Shown here one piece after another: positions 53,746-64,000 of a stretch of 64,000 nt of DNA (position 1 is its first letter; each line of letters opens with the position of its first letter). The notes beneath the pieces were generated by a model, which had not been told where the DNA came from, did no database searches, and saw only the letters and a program-made list of their open reading frames with translations. Both the position numbers and the translations under genes were made by a program. The DNA is from Dendrophyllia cribrosa. Lineage: Eukaryota > Cnidaria > Anthozoa > Scleractinia > Dendrophylliidae. The stretch spans positions 32,565,445 to 32,629,444 of the forward strand of contig JAJLRJ010000010.1 in NCBI GenBank assembly GCA_024195265.1. Reading direction: 5' to 3'.

Positions 53746-56470
53746 AAAGGACCCGCAGTCAACCCCCACCATCACTTTGTAATATGTCCAGTAATGCATG
53801 GATATCGCAAAAAAATAACAAAAATAACAGGCTTTAAGTTTTTTTTACTATTACTATTTTGTTTTTTTTAATTTCTCATTTTTCTGAAAACCGCCTGAAA
53901 TGTTTTTCTTTTGTTATTTTCGTTACTTTTGTTTAATATGCCGGTTCCCTCCTCCTCTTAAACTTGTTATTTCCGCAGAAGTGTCTTATTTGAGTTCTTG
54001 AATATTGGTATTTTTCAAATAATATCAACAAAGGCCTGCTTCATTGCGCGGTGCATTCCTAGAAATCTCTTTCTCTACCAATACCGGACATTTGTCAACT
54101 GTCAAAGATCTTCGACAGAAGAATAGCGAGAAACGTTTAAAACTAGAAGTAATCACAGATTAAAGTGCGTCTCCTTAGGCAACTCGTTGTGACATGGCAT
54201 TCGCGTTTCAGGCATGTTTCTGGTTCTTTCTTAATTTAGGGCCGGCTTGTAGTTGTGGAACGATGTACGTTGTCGAACGAGCTGTCAGAGCACGAGGCAG
54301 CAAAAAAGTGCGCACGCAGGTCAAAACAAGCGCTAAGCATGCGGGATACTATTGTGACGTTTCAAGATGGCGCAGATTTGGTACCGACACTTTTCTCGAT
54401 TCGTTCCGCCTAGCCGACAAGATTAGGAAGCGTCTCCTTCGTCGACGCAAAAATTAATGAAGACAGCCAACCCAGTAGGATAGAGCTATCAAAGATATAT
54501 AACAAGTGATATATCACAATTGAAGGGTTGAAAGCATAATCAACCTACGTCGAATTAGTCCTTTTTTATTTTTTCTCGCTCAGATTTGCCTAATTTTATC
54601 GTACAACGAATAATATTACAAACCCTTGTCGAATTTGCACTAACCCTAAGGAATTTGACTAATTTCACATGAAAAAAGCAGAGTTCTGGCCCTCCAGTGC
54701 TTTGCCTGTACAGCGCAATTTCGACGCCATTTTAAAGCGGAATGGCCGTGAGAATATGCGACCGCAATACTGAACCTGAATGAAAATACCGTTATTTACG
54801 CACGCCTGGTTTGCTTATCGATCGTGAGCTCACTACGGTAACACATCGTCTGTAGCGTGTGTATAAGCCAACATGTTTAAGGCCCGTCCGGTGATTGAAA
54901 GACATCATCAAGTCCGGAAATCCTTTAGTCTCTAGCACCTCTCAAAGAAACGAGTCGTGTTTCTTGTCGTACCTTGTGTCTAAAGCGCCATTTAGCGCTC
55001 GAGGTGAAAAATGGACCTTGGTGGACAAGACGAGCCGGCGGGAAAGTCTGGAAACACTTCGGATCAGATAAGGGGCAGCATTGTGAGTTGTGGGACATTT
55101 CCCATCCCGTGCCGTTGTCGAAATGCCCGATATCCGAAGTGCTTCCAGACTTATACCATTTTGATACAATTTTCCTGCGGGAAGGTCCATTTCGGTTTTG
55201 CCGTGGAATTTCCCGACATGCTTTGCGACAGTGGCAGATGGGTCCGCTATGCGTTCTCGGGCACTTGAAATACAGCTTTGGGCAGCTCGAAGTGATCTCT
55301 TGCTGGCCGGCCGAAATTGGGCAAGGCAGGCAAAGACTGTGAGCCGGCAGCGGAGGAACGGGAGTGCTTCCTAGGAGGCCCGTAAGGGAGATGGCGCGAA
55401 ACTAAGTGGCTGACTAATTGGCGATAAAATGAAGCGATTTTGAGGGAATGAACTTCGGTTCAGGATTGTTTGTTTGTTTTGTTGGTTTTCTCTTTTTTAC
55501 TTGAGTGGGATTCAGCGGCACGGGCCCAAACTTGGCAAACAACTAAACAACTAAACAACTAAACAACTAAACAACACCAATATCACAATACATCAGGTAA
55601 AACCACGGATAAAATCGAGAAATTTTGGTAAACTTTGGGACTCATTTTTTCGAGCGGGATTCAGCGGGAGACATAGAGATATACATCTTTTTTATTTGCA
55701 TGTATTACGCTATTTCTTGAAAACGACAGGAAAAAAAACAACAGAAAAACATTCTGAACAATGTTTTGCAACTTATTTGTAGTTCACATGCCAAAAATGG
55801 ACAAACCTGAGCGAGAAAAAAATAGAAAAGGCCTCAGTAAAATTCTACATAGGTTGGTTATATGCTCTCAATGCTTTAATAATATTAAATTTGGTCGGCA
55901 ACATGTTGGGGGAAACTCAGGCCCTCAGGATTCAGTCGATACTGGCTCGGGTCAGTAGGGATCTTAAGCACTGGACATTTACATGACGCAGAAAAATAAC
56001 AATAAATGGCAAAGGTGCTTTTGGCCTTTTTTTTTTTTCAAAACAACAAAAGTTCTGGCCCAGTTATTTCAAATCAGATGGCAAATTTGCTTTGTTTGAC
56101 ATATACCGGCACCAGTTCTACATGGTCATCCATGAAATGACAATTGCATGAATGAAACCAATGTCAACATATCAATTCACCTCACTTGTTTCCATTTATT
56201 TCGTGTAGGTTTACTTGCGAGATGTTGTTTGAACATCAAGTCATTCATCTTTGTTGATCACTTCACTTTATTCTCATTAACTGAATGTTTGATAGTGTAT
56301 TGATATCACAAGGAGAAAACAGATGTTGACCACTGTTGGGGTTTAATAGGTTTAAAAAAGAGAAAAGTATTTTCTAAGTTAAGCTCCTTGTTAATTTCCC
56401 ACTATGGCCTTCATGCTTGGTCAAGATACACTTACTTATACTATATAATCGTACATGGTGTAAATAATTT
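53746..56470. other. 3' flank and intergenic; no gene recognised
   Basis: No clear AATAAA close to the EPTP stop. 55011-55350 is more GC-rich and open in two overlapping frames (one with CGTFPIPCRC), but has no domain or splice partner and may be a repeat. The basic ORF at 54194-54457 is also unsupported. Confidence 0.35.
55537..55575 (+). repeat. (AACTAAAC)n microsatellite
   Basis: Four to five units of ACAACTAA in tandem. Confidence 0.85.
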
Positions 56471-56477
56471 CATACCA

Positions 56478-56688
56478 GAGCTCAGTTGTTCGAAACTGAT
56501 TAAAACGGGAGTTTACAAAGAAATTTGCCTCTCCTGCTGTTAAATTTTAATTTGTAATTTGAGAGTAATCAAAGCTGAATTATAGGCCGAAAAGATTTTA
56601 CAGGTACCCGCATTGTAAATTGACTATAGGTGAATTAAAATTGGTGCTAATCCCGGGTTAACTTAATCCTGCTTTGAACAACCCTGCC
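56478..56688. mobile_element. TIR element, family D, decayed copy 3
   Basis: GTTGTTCGAAACTGATTAAA at the left and TTAATCCTGCTTTGAACAAC at the right, inverted, with GGGTTAACTT as in the other copies. Confidence 0.65.
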
Positions 56689-57605
56689 TGCTAGGAGTCT
56701 AGTGTACCATCTGGATGAGGGTAGTCCTGAAAAGGACTGTTATTGCTGATAGCTTCCAGTCAGGCTGTCAAAACATCAGTCAACGTCATTATCAACGATC
56801 CCTTTCAAGACTATCCTCACTGAGAGGAACACACTAAACAGATTTATGTATATATAAATTGTTTAGGTGTTGGAACTATTTTGTCTTGTGGCAAGGAAAA
56901 TATTTTGTAGTTATAAATTATATATAGTGACAGGCATAGTCATGTGATATAAATCAATACATACATGTATCAACTTGAGCAGTGCTTATCATTATCGGCA
57001 ATCAATAACAATCAAACTAAAATAAAAAAATATCCATTTTTGAACACTGATAACAACCGATCGAAAAACAATCTGGCCATGCATGACTTTCATGGACTTT
57101 TCAAGCATAACTGAATCATTCAACAACAGTGAAAAAGGAAATGCAGTGTCAAATAAATGAAAAGTTGTGTCAATGGTTTTCAGTGTAATGTGTGGAAAGA
57201 CCATTTTTTTAATGACATCACATTATTGCCGGTAAAGAAAAGGACTGAATGAGTATATCATTGTAATCGATGTCTATCGACGATCAATATCAATCAAACT
57301 CGCAAGTTTTTATCATAGATTCTTGTTTGATTGTAGGTTAGTCAGTTGCTTGTTATTGATTACTAATCAATGATATTCAGTGGAATAATGCCTCACAAGA
57401 CACGCTTGGTCACAAGACCGCTGACTTATATAATAATCATGATCAATGTATATGATCTTATTTATTAACCGTTTGAAAACCATAATGTAACATTATCTGT
57501 AATAAGTAAATTTGCTGTAGCTGCATAAAAATGCTACTTTAAAAAAAACACGAAAACGTAACGTAAATTTGTGAAATTATTAATTAATTGTTTAATTAAT
57601 TACAA
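56689..57605. other. No gene recognised
   Basis: AT-rich with ATCGAT/ATTGAT-rich stretches at 57255-57380. No supported ORF. Confidence 0.35.
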
Positions 57606-57761
57606 TAGAGCGTTTTCACTCACGTGACCTTTAGTCCCGTGGGACTCAAATGACAAAGGCCATGGCAGCCATGTTGGTGTTCCTAACAAAAGAAGTTAAT
57701 TAAAATTCTTTTGTACGGGAACACCAATATGGCGGCTATGACGTCAAGTGAAAATGCTCTA
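57606..57761. mobile_element. Inverted-repeat element, family P, copy 2
   Basis: TAGAGCGTTTTCACTCACGT to AAGTGAAAATGCTCTA. It is the reverse complement of 2095-2249 over its whole length, including the AAGTTAATTAAAATTCTTTT centre. Confidence 0.85.
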
Positions 57762-58900
57762 TAGTATGGGATTTGGTGGGATATTCCAAACATTTGGAAC
57801 TGCGGCCAAATAAGAAGGGTTTGTATGGAGACATCAGAGCATAAAAGTGCCAATATCTCAACACCCCCAAATTGCAATGGGATGCAGATTTTCTGAAAGG
57901 GGGGTCATACTCTTTCCGAATATCCCATCAAATCACATAATTTTTGTTTTTTGGGATTCTTCCGAGCTTAAAAGCGATTTCAAATCAACTTTTCGGCTAA
58001 ACTGGCTTTCTGGAAATTAAAAAAATAAAAGTCAAACTGCACTTTGAGACATATCGTGACAATTACGTAAAATGTCACACGTCATGGTAAAATGCGCAAG
58101 AAAATACACTTAAAGACACATCGGGAACATTACATGAATGTGATATATTGCTGTTAATGTATGGAAAAGACACGATCCTTCTCACAGTCAAAATAGGATG
58201 GGTTTCCATGTCTCAAGGTGGTCAACGTTGTTTATTACTCTCATCCTATGGTGATTTGAACAGAATCGCTTTTAACCTCGGAAGAATCCCACAAAAACAA
58301 CTTTTAATTTTTGAAATGAGAGGAGAAAGTTTCAGAAATACAATTAAATCACATAATTTCACAAATTTAGTTTATGTGACATCATCATTATTACATTGGT
58401 ACTCGATTGAAATAAAAACCTTCTGGAATGAAAGTGAGTTCATTGGTCATATTCTGGAAAAAGAGGGAGGGTTTTTGAATGTACACAGTGTAATATATAT
58501 ATATATATACATTTGGTAGAAAATTAATATAAGGCAACTCTGATTGAAAGGTACTCCTTAACACGCAATATACATGTGCATTGCAGTTCCAACTCACATC
58601 CATTCTCATACTGAGCGGTCGTTTCGTTTCAGTGGTTGACAGTGATGTGATAAAGAATGTAGATCTCTTGGGACAAGAATGACTTGCATCAAGCAAGCGT
58701 CACCTTTTAATATTGGTGTTACAAAGTAATAAACTGTCATGAACAACTCGCCCTCCTTAAGGACAGACCAATATCAACCAGAAACCCCAGACTAATACTA
58801 TATAAAGTTTCTACATGAAGTGACATGAAATAAATTCTTAACAAAGCTGTGGAATACATAGAATGATTTTCAGATGGTTCAAGATCACGTTGACTCACAG
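57762..58900. other. 3' flank of gene 5; repeat remnants
   Basis: 57770-57960 resembles the sequence next to family P copy 1 (1855-2040), so the P elements may be part of a larger repeat. An (AT)n run lies at 58491-58509. ORF 58148-58519 has no domain. Confidence 0.4.
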
Positions 58901-58902
58901 AT

Positions 58903-59044
58903 CCTCCTCTCCCTGTCTGATATCCTTTGTTTGAGGGCTTGTTCTTGATGTCATCTGACCGTTACATATTTCCACTAATCAGAGTATGTCAGATGACATC
59001 AAGAACAAGCCTTCAAACAAAGGATATCAGACAGGGAGAGGAGG
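58903..59044. repeat. Near-perfect inverted repeat, 57-bp arms, 28-bp loop
   Basis: The arms 58903-58959 and 58988-59044 are complementary at 56 of 57 positions (CCTCCTCTCCCTGTCTGATA ... TGATGTCATCTGAC and mirror). It lies 150 bp past the stop codon of gene 5, likely in its 3' UTR. Confidence 0.92.
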
Positions 59045-59193
59045 TAGTTGAGTGCGAGCGACCTCGGACTGGTCTGATAATCAGGCTACAGAATACAGGG
59101 TCAGGTTTGTAGGACAATTCCTTTGTTTTGGCCCCACTGTTTATAACTGGTTAAACCAGCTGGTCAATAGCAGCCAACTTCAAAGTTATTGCT

Positions 59194-60609
59194 TTATCTC
59201 TCGCTCCTTGCCTCGGCCAAGTTCCCAAATCCACAGAACTTCCACTTGGCATTATTACTGGCATCTTCTGACTTGAACAAAACAGGCAAACTGTACAATA
59301 ACCTCTCCACCACATCCTTTCTATGCTCCTTGAACTGTCTTGACAAATAGTCTCGTATCTCACCACTTGTAGCACCTAACGGGCACAGCTGGAGGTAGGA
59401 ACATATAATGCCAACAAGCACAAGCTCCTCCCCAGAGATACGTACCTGGGCGGGCCCATAATCCATGGACACATGACTGGATACAGCAGTTGAGAGCCAC
59501 GCTTGATACTTGGCATCATAATCGGACTCAAAATTTGATGAATTGGTGGGCAGCTGCTCAATCATGGTCACTTCTTTGTAATCATCATCGCTGTTTTGGG
59601 TTTTCTTCTGGGCACTGGTACATGTATCCGACCCAACAAAACTAGCTGACTCACTGGCAAGCTGCTCATTCACCTTGACACTATTCGCACAGACAGCCAC
59701 TTCACTGTCTTGAATCTTGTCAGCACTGTCATCAGGTTGATAAAAGGACGAATCACTGGCAACCTGCTCATTCGCCCAGACGTCCATTTCTTTGTCTTGT
59801 GTCTTGTGAGCACAGTCACCCGCCTGATAAAGTGACAAATCACTGGCAAGCTGCACATTTACCTCATCAGTTTCATGCACATGACTGGCAACAGTAATCT
59901 CCTTGTAGTCGTCATCATTCTCTTCCTCATCCATGTCATCAATCACTTCAAACTGCTCATCATCAATCTCTACAAAGCGGCCACTCCCTTCCTCCACTGC
60001 ACTTTGTTCTTCCATGTCTTTCTCTTGTTCTTCCTCAAATTCTTTCTCTTCGTGTTCAGTTTGTAATTGTCCATCTTCTGCCTGGTTCTCTTCATCTTCA
60101 GCAGATGTCTCATGCTTCTCCTCTATTTTTGTTTCTTCTTCTGCTTGGCCGGTCTCTTTGTCATCTGTTTGCCTCCTTTCATCAAGCATCTCTTCATCCT
60201 TTGTACCTTCTTCAATCCATTTCTCTCCTCTGTCAATTTTTATGCTTTCTCTTTCGATAGGAACACCTTCATGGTCAACATCACCTTCTTTCAACATTAC
60301 TTCTTGTCCAGACTGCCTTTGCAGACAAAGTTCTTCATTGTTGCTAACATCTCCCAGCTCTGGGCACACTGCATCACTTTGCTGTCTTATACCACTGTCT
60401 ACGAGATTCTCATCACCAACATTTTCTGTACTCTCCTCATGTATTTCTCCCTTATCACCTTGCTTAACCACCTCCTGCATCCCTTCTCCGTTATTTTCGT
60501 TGCTGCCTTCATAGCTTTGTGTTAATTCCTCTGTTTCCAGATCCATAGTTGTGACATTTTGATTACCTTTGCTCAGGTCCACCACGATTTCCAACTCGTT
60601 CATTGCTCT
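59194..60609 (-). CDS. Gene 5, terminal exon
   Basis: The minus-strand acceptor is GATTTGCAG|AGAGCAATG, so the exon begins RAMNELEIVVDLS rather than at the ATG. 471 residues to TAA. The long ORFs on the opposite strand (59933-60514, 60067-60525) mirror its Glu-rich codons and are not genes. Confidence 0.85.
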   Translation of the reverse strand, partial: RAMNELEIVVDLSKGNQNVTTMDLETEELTQSYEGSNENNGEGMQEVVKQGDKGEIHEESTENVGDENLVDSGIRQQSDAVCPELGDVSNNEELCLQRQSGQEVMLKEGDVDHEGVPIERESIKIDRGEKWIEEGTKDEEMLDERRQTDDKETGQAEEETKIEEKHETSAEDEENQAEDGQLQTEHEEKEFEEEQEKDMEEQSAVEEGSGRFVEIDDEQFEVIDDMDEEENDDDYKEITVASHVHETDEVNVQLASDLSLYQAGDCAHKTQDKEMDVWANEQVASDSSFYQPDDSADKIQDSEVAVCANSVKVNEQLASESASFVGSDTCTSAQKKTQNSDDDYKEVTMIEQLPTNSSNFESDYDAKYQAWLSTAVSSHVSMDYGPAQVRISGEELVLVGIICSYLQLCPLGATSGEIRDYLSRQFKEHRKDVVERLLYSLPVLFKSEDASNNAKWKFCGFGNLAEARSER

Positions 60610-62936
60610 CTGCAAATCAAAGAGAAAAGCTTTGAAATTGTGTCAGGTTTAATTCACAATCTAATATTGTGCTTACAATCACTATCATTCCATTTCACTT
60701 ATAATTTCTTTCACATGTTCATTATTATCACATCAAACCTTCTGATTAAGTTCAGAAAAAGAGAAAAATTATGTGGCATTTTTGCGCAGCAAAAGAAAGC
60801 TTTTGTGTGCCAGATTGTGCAACTTTTAAACACCAATTATTTTAGCCTGTTTTTTTTTTACTGCATACAAGTACCTGTGGATCCGCCAGAATATTTGCAC
60901 CTTGTAAAGCTTTCTTAAGACGAAAAATCTAAAGGAAAAAATAACAACAACAAAAATAAGATGAATATTCAAAATTATCCAGATTAGTCTGGACAGGACC
61001 TGGGCGAGAGACAATTTAAAACTAACCCCTTCACTCCCAGAGGACACTACACCTACACTGTGGATGAAATCCTATGGTGTGACCATTCAAATGAAACCTC
61101 TTCAGCAGTACTTTTTCATGGTACCATTTGTTCTAACTTTTGAGTCTGTTGATGAAATCCTATGGTGTGACCATTCAAATGAAACCTCTTCAGCAGTACT
61201 TTTGCATGGTACCATTTGTTCTAACTTTTGATTCTGTTGATGAAATCCTATGGTGTGACCATTCAAATGAAACCTCTACAGCAGTACTTTTGCATGGTAC
61301 CATTTGTTCTAACTTTTGAGTCTGTTGATGAAATCCTATGGTGTGACCATTCAAATGAAACCTCTTCAGCAGTACTTTTGCATGGTACCATTTGTTCTTA
61401 CTTTTGAGTCTATGGACTAAATCCTATGGTGTGACCATTCAAATGAAACCTCTTCAGCAGTACTTTTGCATGGTACCATTTGTTCTAACTTTTGAGTCTG
61501 TTGATGAAATCCTATGGTGTGACCATTCAAATGAAACCTCTTCGGCAGTACTTTTTCATGGTACCATTTGTTCTAACTTTTGAGTCTGTTGATGAAATCC
61601 TATGGTGTGACCATTCAAATGAAACCTCTTCAGCAGTACTTTTGCATGGTACCATTTGTTCTTACTTTTGAGTCTATGGACGAAATCCTATGGTGTGACC
61701 ATTCAAATGAAACCTCTTCAGCAGTACTTTTGCATGGTACCATTTGTTCTAACTTTTGAGTCTGTTGATGAAATCCTATTGTGTGACCATTCAAATGAAA
61801 CCTCTTCAGCAGTACTTTTGCATGGTACCATTTGTTCTTACTTTTGAGTCTATGGACGAAATCCTATGGTGTGACCATTCAAATGAAACCTCTTCGGCAG
61901 TACTTTTTCATGGTACCATTTGTTCTAACTTTTGAGTCTGTTGATGAAATCCTATGGTGTGACCATTCAAATGAAACCTCTCCAGCAGTACTTTTTCATG
62001 GTACCATTTGTTCTAACTTTTGAGTCTGTTGATGAAATCCTATGGTGCGACCATTCAAATGAAACCTCTACAGCAGTACTTTGCATGGTACCATTTGTTC
62101 TTACTTTTGAGTCTATGGACGAAATCCTATGGTGTGACCATTCAAATGAAACCTCTTCCGCAGTACTTTTTCATGGTACCATTTGTTCTAACTTTTGAGT
62201 CTGTTGATGAAATCCATATGGTGTGACCATTCAAATGGAACCTCTTCAGCAGCACTTTTGCATGGTACCATTTGTTTTTCAATATTTTACAAATTGAAAT
62301 TTGGGATTTTTCTTGGATTTTGATGTTTGGCACTCTTGGGAGTGAAAGGGTTAAAGGGATGGTGTCCTGGCTGATATATTGGGTTTTCATGAGTATGGCC
62401 AGGAGCTTTCTTTAAGTTTCCTATTTCAAGATAATAATTGTTATTATCTTGAAATAGGAAGAAAAAATTGCCAAAAGTGATTAAAGCAAAGAGATACGAA
62501 CTAAAGAGAAAACACAATGTCCAAAAAGGTCAAAATTCCACAAGAATGACAGTTTGCTTTCTCGACTGCCTGTCATGAGAAACGGTAATCCACTTGCATC
62601 CTTGCAATCCTGCAGTTTTTCTTCAAACTACTGCTTCTGTTTTGCTTTATAGAATCTTTTTATCCAATTATGTTGTATATTTGGTGGTATAACATACAGT
62701 AAGTGGAATTTTGTTTACGTCAGGATTAGACACAAAACAGCTTTACAGTACCTCGTAATCTTTTGCTGCTATCATATTACTGTACTGTTGCCTGACCTCT
62801 TCAGCTTGATACTGATAACTTTGCATGGACCACACAAGACTTGTGTTCTGTTCGGCAATTGCCTTCAAACTTTCGACTTGTGTGCGCAGTTTCTTGTTCT
62901 CTAACTTGAGGGAAACGGTTGCGTCTGTATCTGATT
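59194..62936 (-). CDS. Coiled-coil, acidic protein with unrecognised C-terminal domain (3' part of gene)
   Basis: Minus-strand exons 62936-62752, 60928-60875 and 60609-59194 (TAA stop) join in phase 0 and give about 550 residues. The start is not in the window. Exon 1 is a heptad-rich coiled coil (LKLENKKLRTQVESLKAI). Exon 2 continues it (FRLKKALQGANILADP). Exon 3 is very acidic (about 300 residues of Glu/Asp/Lys/Gln), then has degenerate repeats of about 36 residues around EQLASDSSFYQ...DSADKIQDSE, with DDDYKE[IV]T twice. The last 85 residues look globular (LVLVGIICSYLQLCPLGATS, GEIRDYLSRQF, WKFCGFGNL), possibly helical or winged-helix. There is no signal peptide or membrane segment in what is seen, so a nuclear or cytoplasmic protein is more likely. 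No family was recognised. Confidence 0.75.
60875..60928 (-). CDS. Gene 5, 54-bp exon
   Basis: Acceptor TTTCCTTTAG|ATTTTTC, donor CCACAG|GTACTT on the minus strand. 18 codons, phase 0 at both ends, continuing the coiled coil. Confidence 0.68.
61024..62354 (+). mobile_element. TIR element carrying 14 tandem 88-bp units
   Basis: The edges TAACCCCTTCACTCCCAGAG and CTTGGGAGTGAAAGGGTTA are the TIRs of the single-unit elements at 33342 and 37165. The right inner part (TTCAATATTTTACAAATTG, TTTTGATGTTTGGCACTCTT) matches their other end in inverted orientation. Between them are 14 units with exact 88-bp spacing (CCATTCAAATG at 61083, 61171, 61259 and on). Each holds GAAATCCTATGGTGTGACCA and TGCATGGTACCATTTGTTCT. 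88 is not a multiple of three, so the ORFs are not coding. It lies in an intron of gene 5. Confidence 0.93.
62378..62675 (-). repeat. Dispersed repeat R, copy 2
   Basis: Inverted relative to 39590-39905. It contains an extra perfect AT-rich palindrome at 62419-62460 (TTCCTATTTCAAGATAATAA and mirror) that the other copy lacks. Confidence 0.78.
62752..62936 (-). CDS. Gene 5, coiled-coil exon
   Basis: Acceptor TTTCCCTGTAG|AATCAG, donor TTACGAG|GTACTG on the minus strand. 185 bp, starting with two bases of a split codon, so at least one more exon lies further right. Confidence 0.75.
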
Positions 62937-63099
62937 CTACAGGGAAAAAATAAAAATTAACAGCCAAATATTAATTATTATTTTAATTAATGACAGATAG
63001 GTTCAATAAAATTCTTATAAATAATTATACTGTTCCTGGTATGGTCAAACTGTCCATAGGGGAATATAACCTTAACAATCATCGGTTAAATATAGTTGG

Positions 63100-63925
63100 C
63101 CACATCTCAGCATCACCTTATGGGAGGTCCCCTTACTACAAATGTAGTGATTGTGTGTGGTTGGGACCATGCATATGACCCATTGTCCCCTTATGGGGGG
63201 TGTCCCCTTATGGGAGGTGTCCCCTTATGGGAGGTGTCCCTTATGGGAGGTGTCCCCTTATGGGAGGTGTTCCCTTATGGGAGGTGTCCCCTTACTGAAG
63301 GTTACAAATGTAGTGTTTGTGTGTGGCCTGGACCATGACTCAGTGTCCCCTTATGGAAGGTGTCCTCTTACTGAAGGTTACAAATGTAGTGTTTGTGTGT
63401 GGCAAGGACCATGACTCAGTGTCCCCTTATGGGAGGTGTCCCCTTTCTGGAGGTTACAAATGTAGTGTTTGTGTGTGGCTAGGACCATGACTCAGTGTCC
63501 ACTTATGGGAGGTGTCCCCTTACTGAAGGTTACAAATGTAGTGTTTGTGTGTGGCTAAGAACATGACTCAGTGTCCACTTATGGGAGGTGTCCCCTTACT
63601 GAAGGTTACAAATGTAGTGTTTGTGTGTGGCTAGGACCATGACTCAGTATCCCCTTATTGGAGGTGTCCCCTTTCTGGGGGTTACAAATGTAGTGTTTGT
63701 GTGTGGCTAGGACCATGACTCAGTGTCCTCTTATTGGAGGTGTCCCCTTACTGGAGGTTACAAATGTAGTGATTGTGTTTGGCTAGGACCATGACTCAGT
63801 GTCCCCTTACGGGAGGTTACAAATGTAGTGTTTGTGTGTGGCTAGGACCATGACCCATTGTCCCATTAGTGGAGGTTACAAATGTTGTGTTTGTGTGTGA
63901 CTGGGACCATGACTTTGTGCCTTCT
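63100..63925 (+). repeat. 76-bp minisatellite with 17-bp subrepeats
   Basis: Units of 76 bp (GACCATGACTCAGTGTCC at 63331, 63407, 63483 and on) hold GGTTACAAATGTAGTG and TTTGTGTGTGGCTAGGACCA. From 63185 to 63290 the array is instead made of 17-bp units CCCCTTATGGGAGGTGT. It lies upstream of the coiled-coil exon of gene 5, probably in an intron. ORFs here are not genes. Confidence 0.92.
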
Positions 63926-64000
63926 TTATGGCATGAAAGAATCCAAAATATCACATTTGTCTGCAGCCAGGGCAACAACTCAGTTTCCCTACAATAGGCT

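Noticed and set aside
54194..54457. Basic 87-residue ORF with a hydrophobic start
   Set aside because: No domain, no splice partners, no clear promoter or poly(A) signal. Left as chance.
55011..55342. Overlapping ORFs in a GC-rich stretch
   Set aside because: Two frames and the opposite strand are open together, as expected from base composition or a repeat. No domain was recognised.
59933..60525. Serine-rich and hydrophobic ORFs of 193 and 152 residues on the plus strand
   Set aside because: They mirror the Glu/Asp-rich codons of the gene 5 exon. The minus strand has splice sites and connected exons; these do not.
61392..62226. Overlapping ORFs reading LWTKSYGVTIQMKPLQQYF and VDEILWCDHSNETSSAV
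   Set aside because: They arise because an 88-bp unit shifts frame each repeat. All three frames stay open by chance of the unit sequence.

Overview
This window is nuclear DNA from an animal, most likely a cnidarian of the hexacoral/stony-coral type. The genes have introns with GT/AG borders. The proteins are metazoan extracellular and signalling types: laminin G, PAN/apple plus EGF plus EPTP repeats, a TGF-beta type II receptor ectodomain and a lysophospholipid-like GPCR. The DNA is AT-rich and crowded with short inverted-repeat elements, SINEs and minisatellites. The species cannot be told from the sequence alone.

Five genes are supported. (1) 156-3800 (+): the last four exons of a laminin G domain protein whose 5' part lies left of the window. 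(2) About 23400-37614 (+): a complete 260-residue single-pass protein with a type II TGF-beta/BMP receptor ectodomain and a transmembrane helix. It stops after only the first strands of a degenerate kinase lobe, so it is organised like the decoy receptor BAMBI. (3) 40576-41736 (-): an intronless class A GPCR closest in visible motifs to S1P/LPA receptors. (4) 45383-53745 (+): a complete five-exon secreted protein of 556 residues: signal peptide, PAN/apple, EGF, Ca-binding EGF, seven EPTP/EAR repeats. (5) 59194-62936 (-): the 3' part of a gene for a coiled-coil, very acidic protein with a globular C-terminal domain that I do not recognise. Splice phases agree at every junction given for genes 1, 2, 4 and 5.

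Between the genes (3.8-23 kb, 28-33 kb, 38-40 kb, 42-49 kb, 54-59 kb) almost everything recognisable is repeat. There are elements with terminal inverted repeats (TIRs), several with visible target-site duplications (TSDs) of 9, 8, 4 (TTAA), 3 (TTA) or 2 (TA) bp. Some sit inside others. There are also a tRNA-derived SINE, a 785-bp direct duplication, and tandem arrays with periods of 43, 106, 88 and 76 bp. The 88- and 106-bp arrays share a core that also occurs as single units. At 33.3 and 37.2 kb that single unit sits inside a short TIR element, and at 61.0-62.35 kb the same TIR element carries 14 head-to-tail units. This is a direct view of a minisatellite growing inside a transposon.

Genes 1, 2 and 4 encode extracellular or cell-surface proteins and gene 3 a cell-surface receptor. 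Nothing in the sequence shows that they act in one pathway. No operon-like structure, CRISPR array, rRNA or intact tRNA gene was seen.
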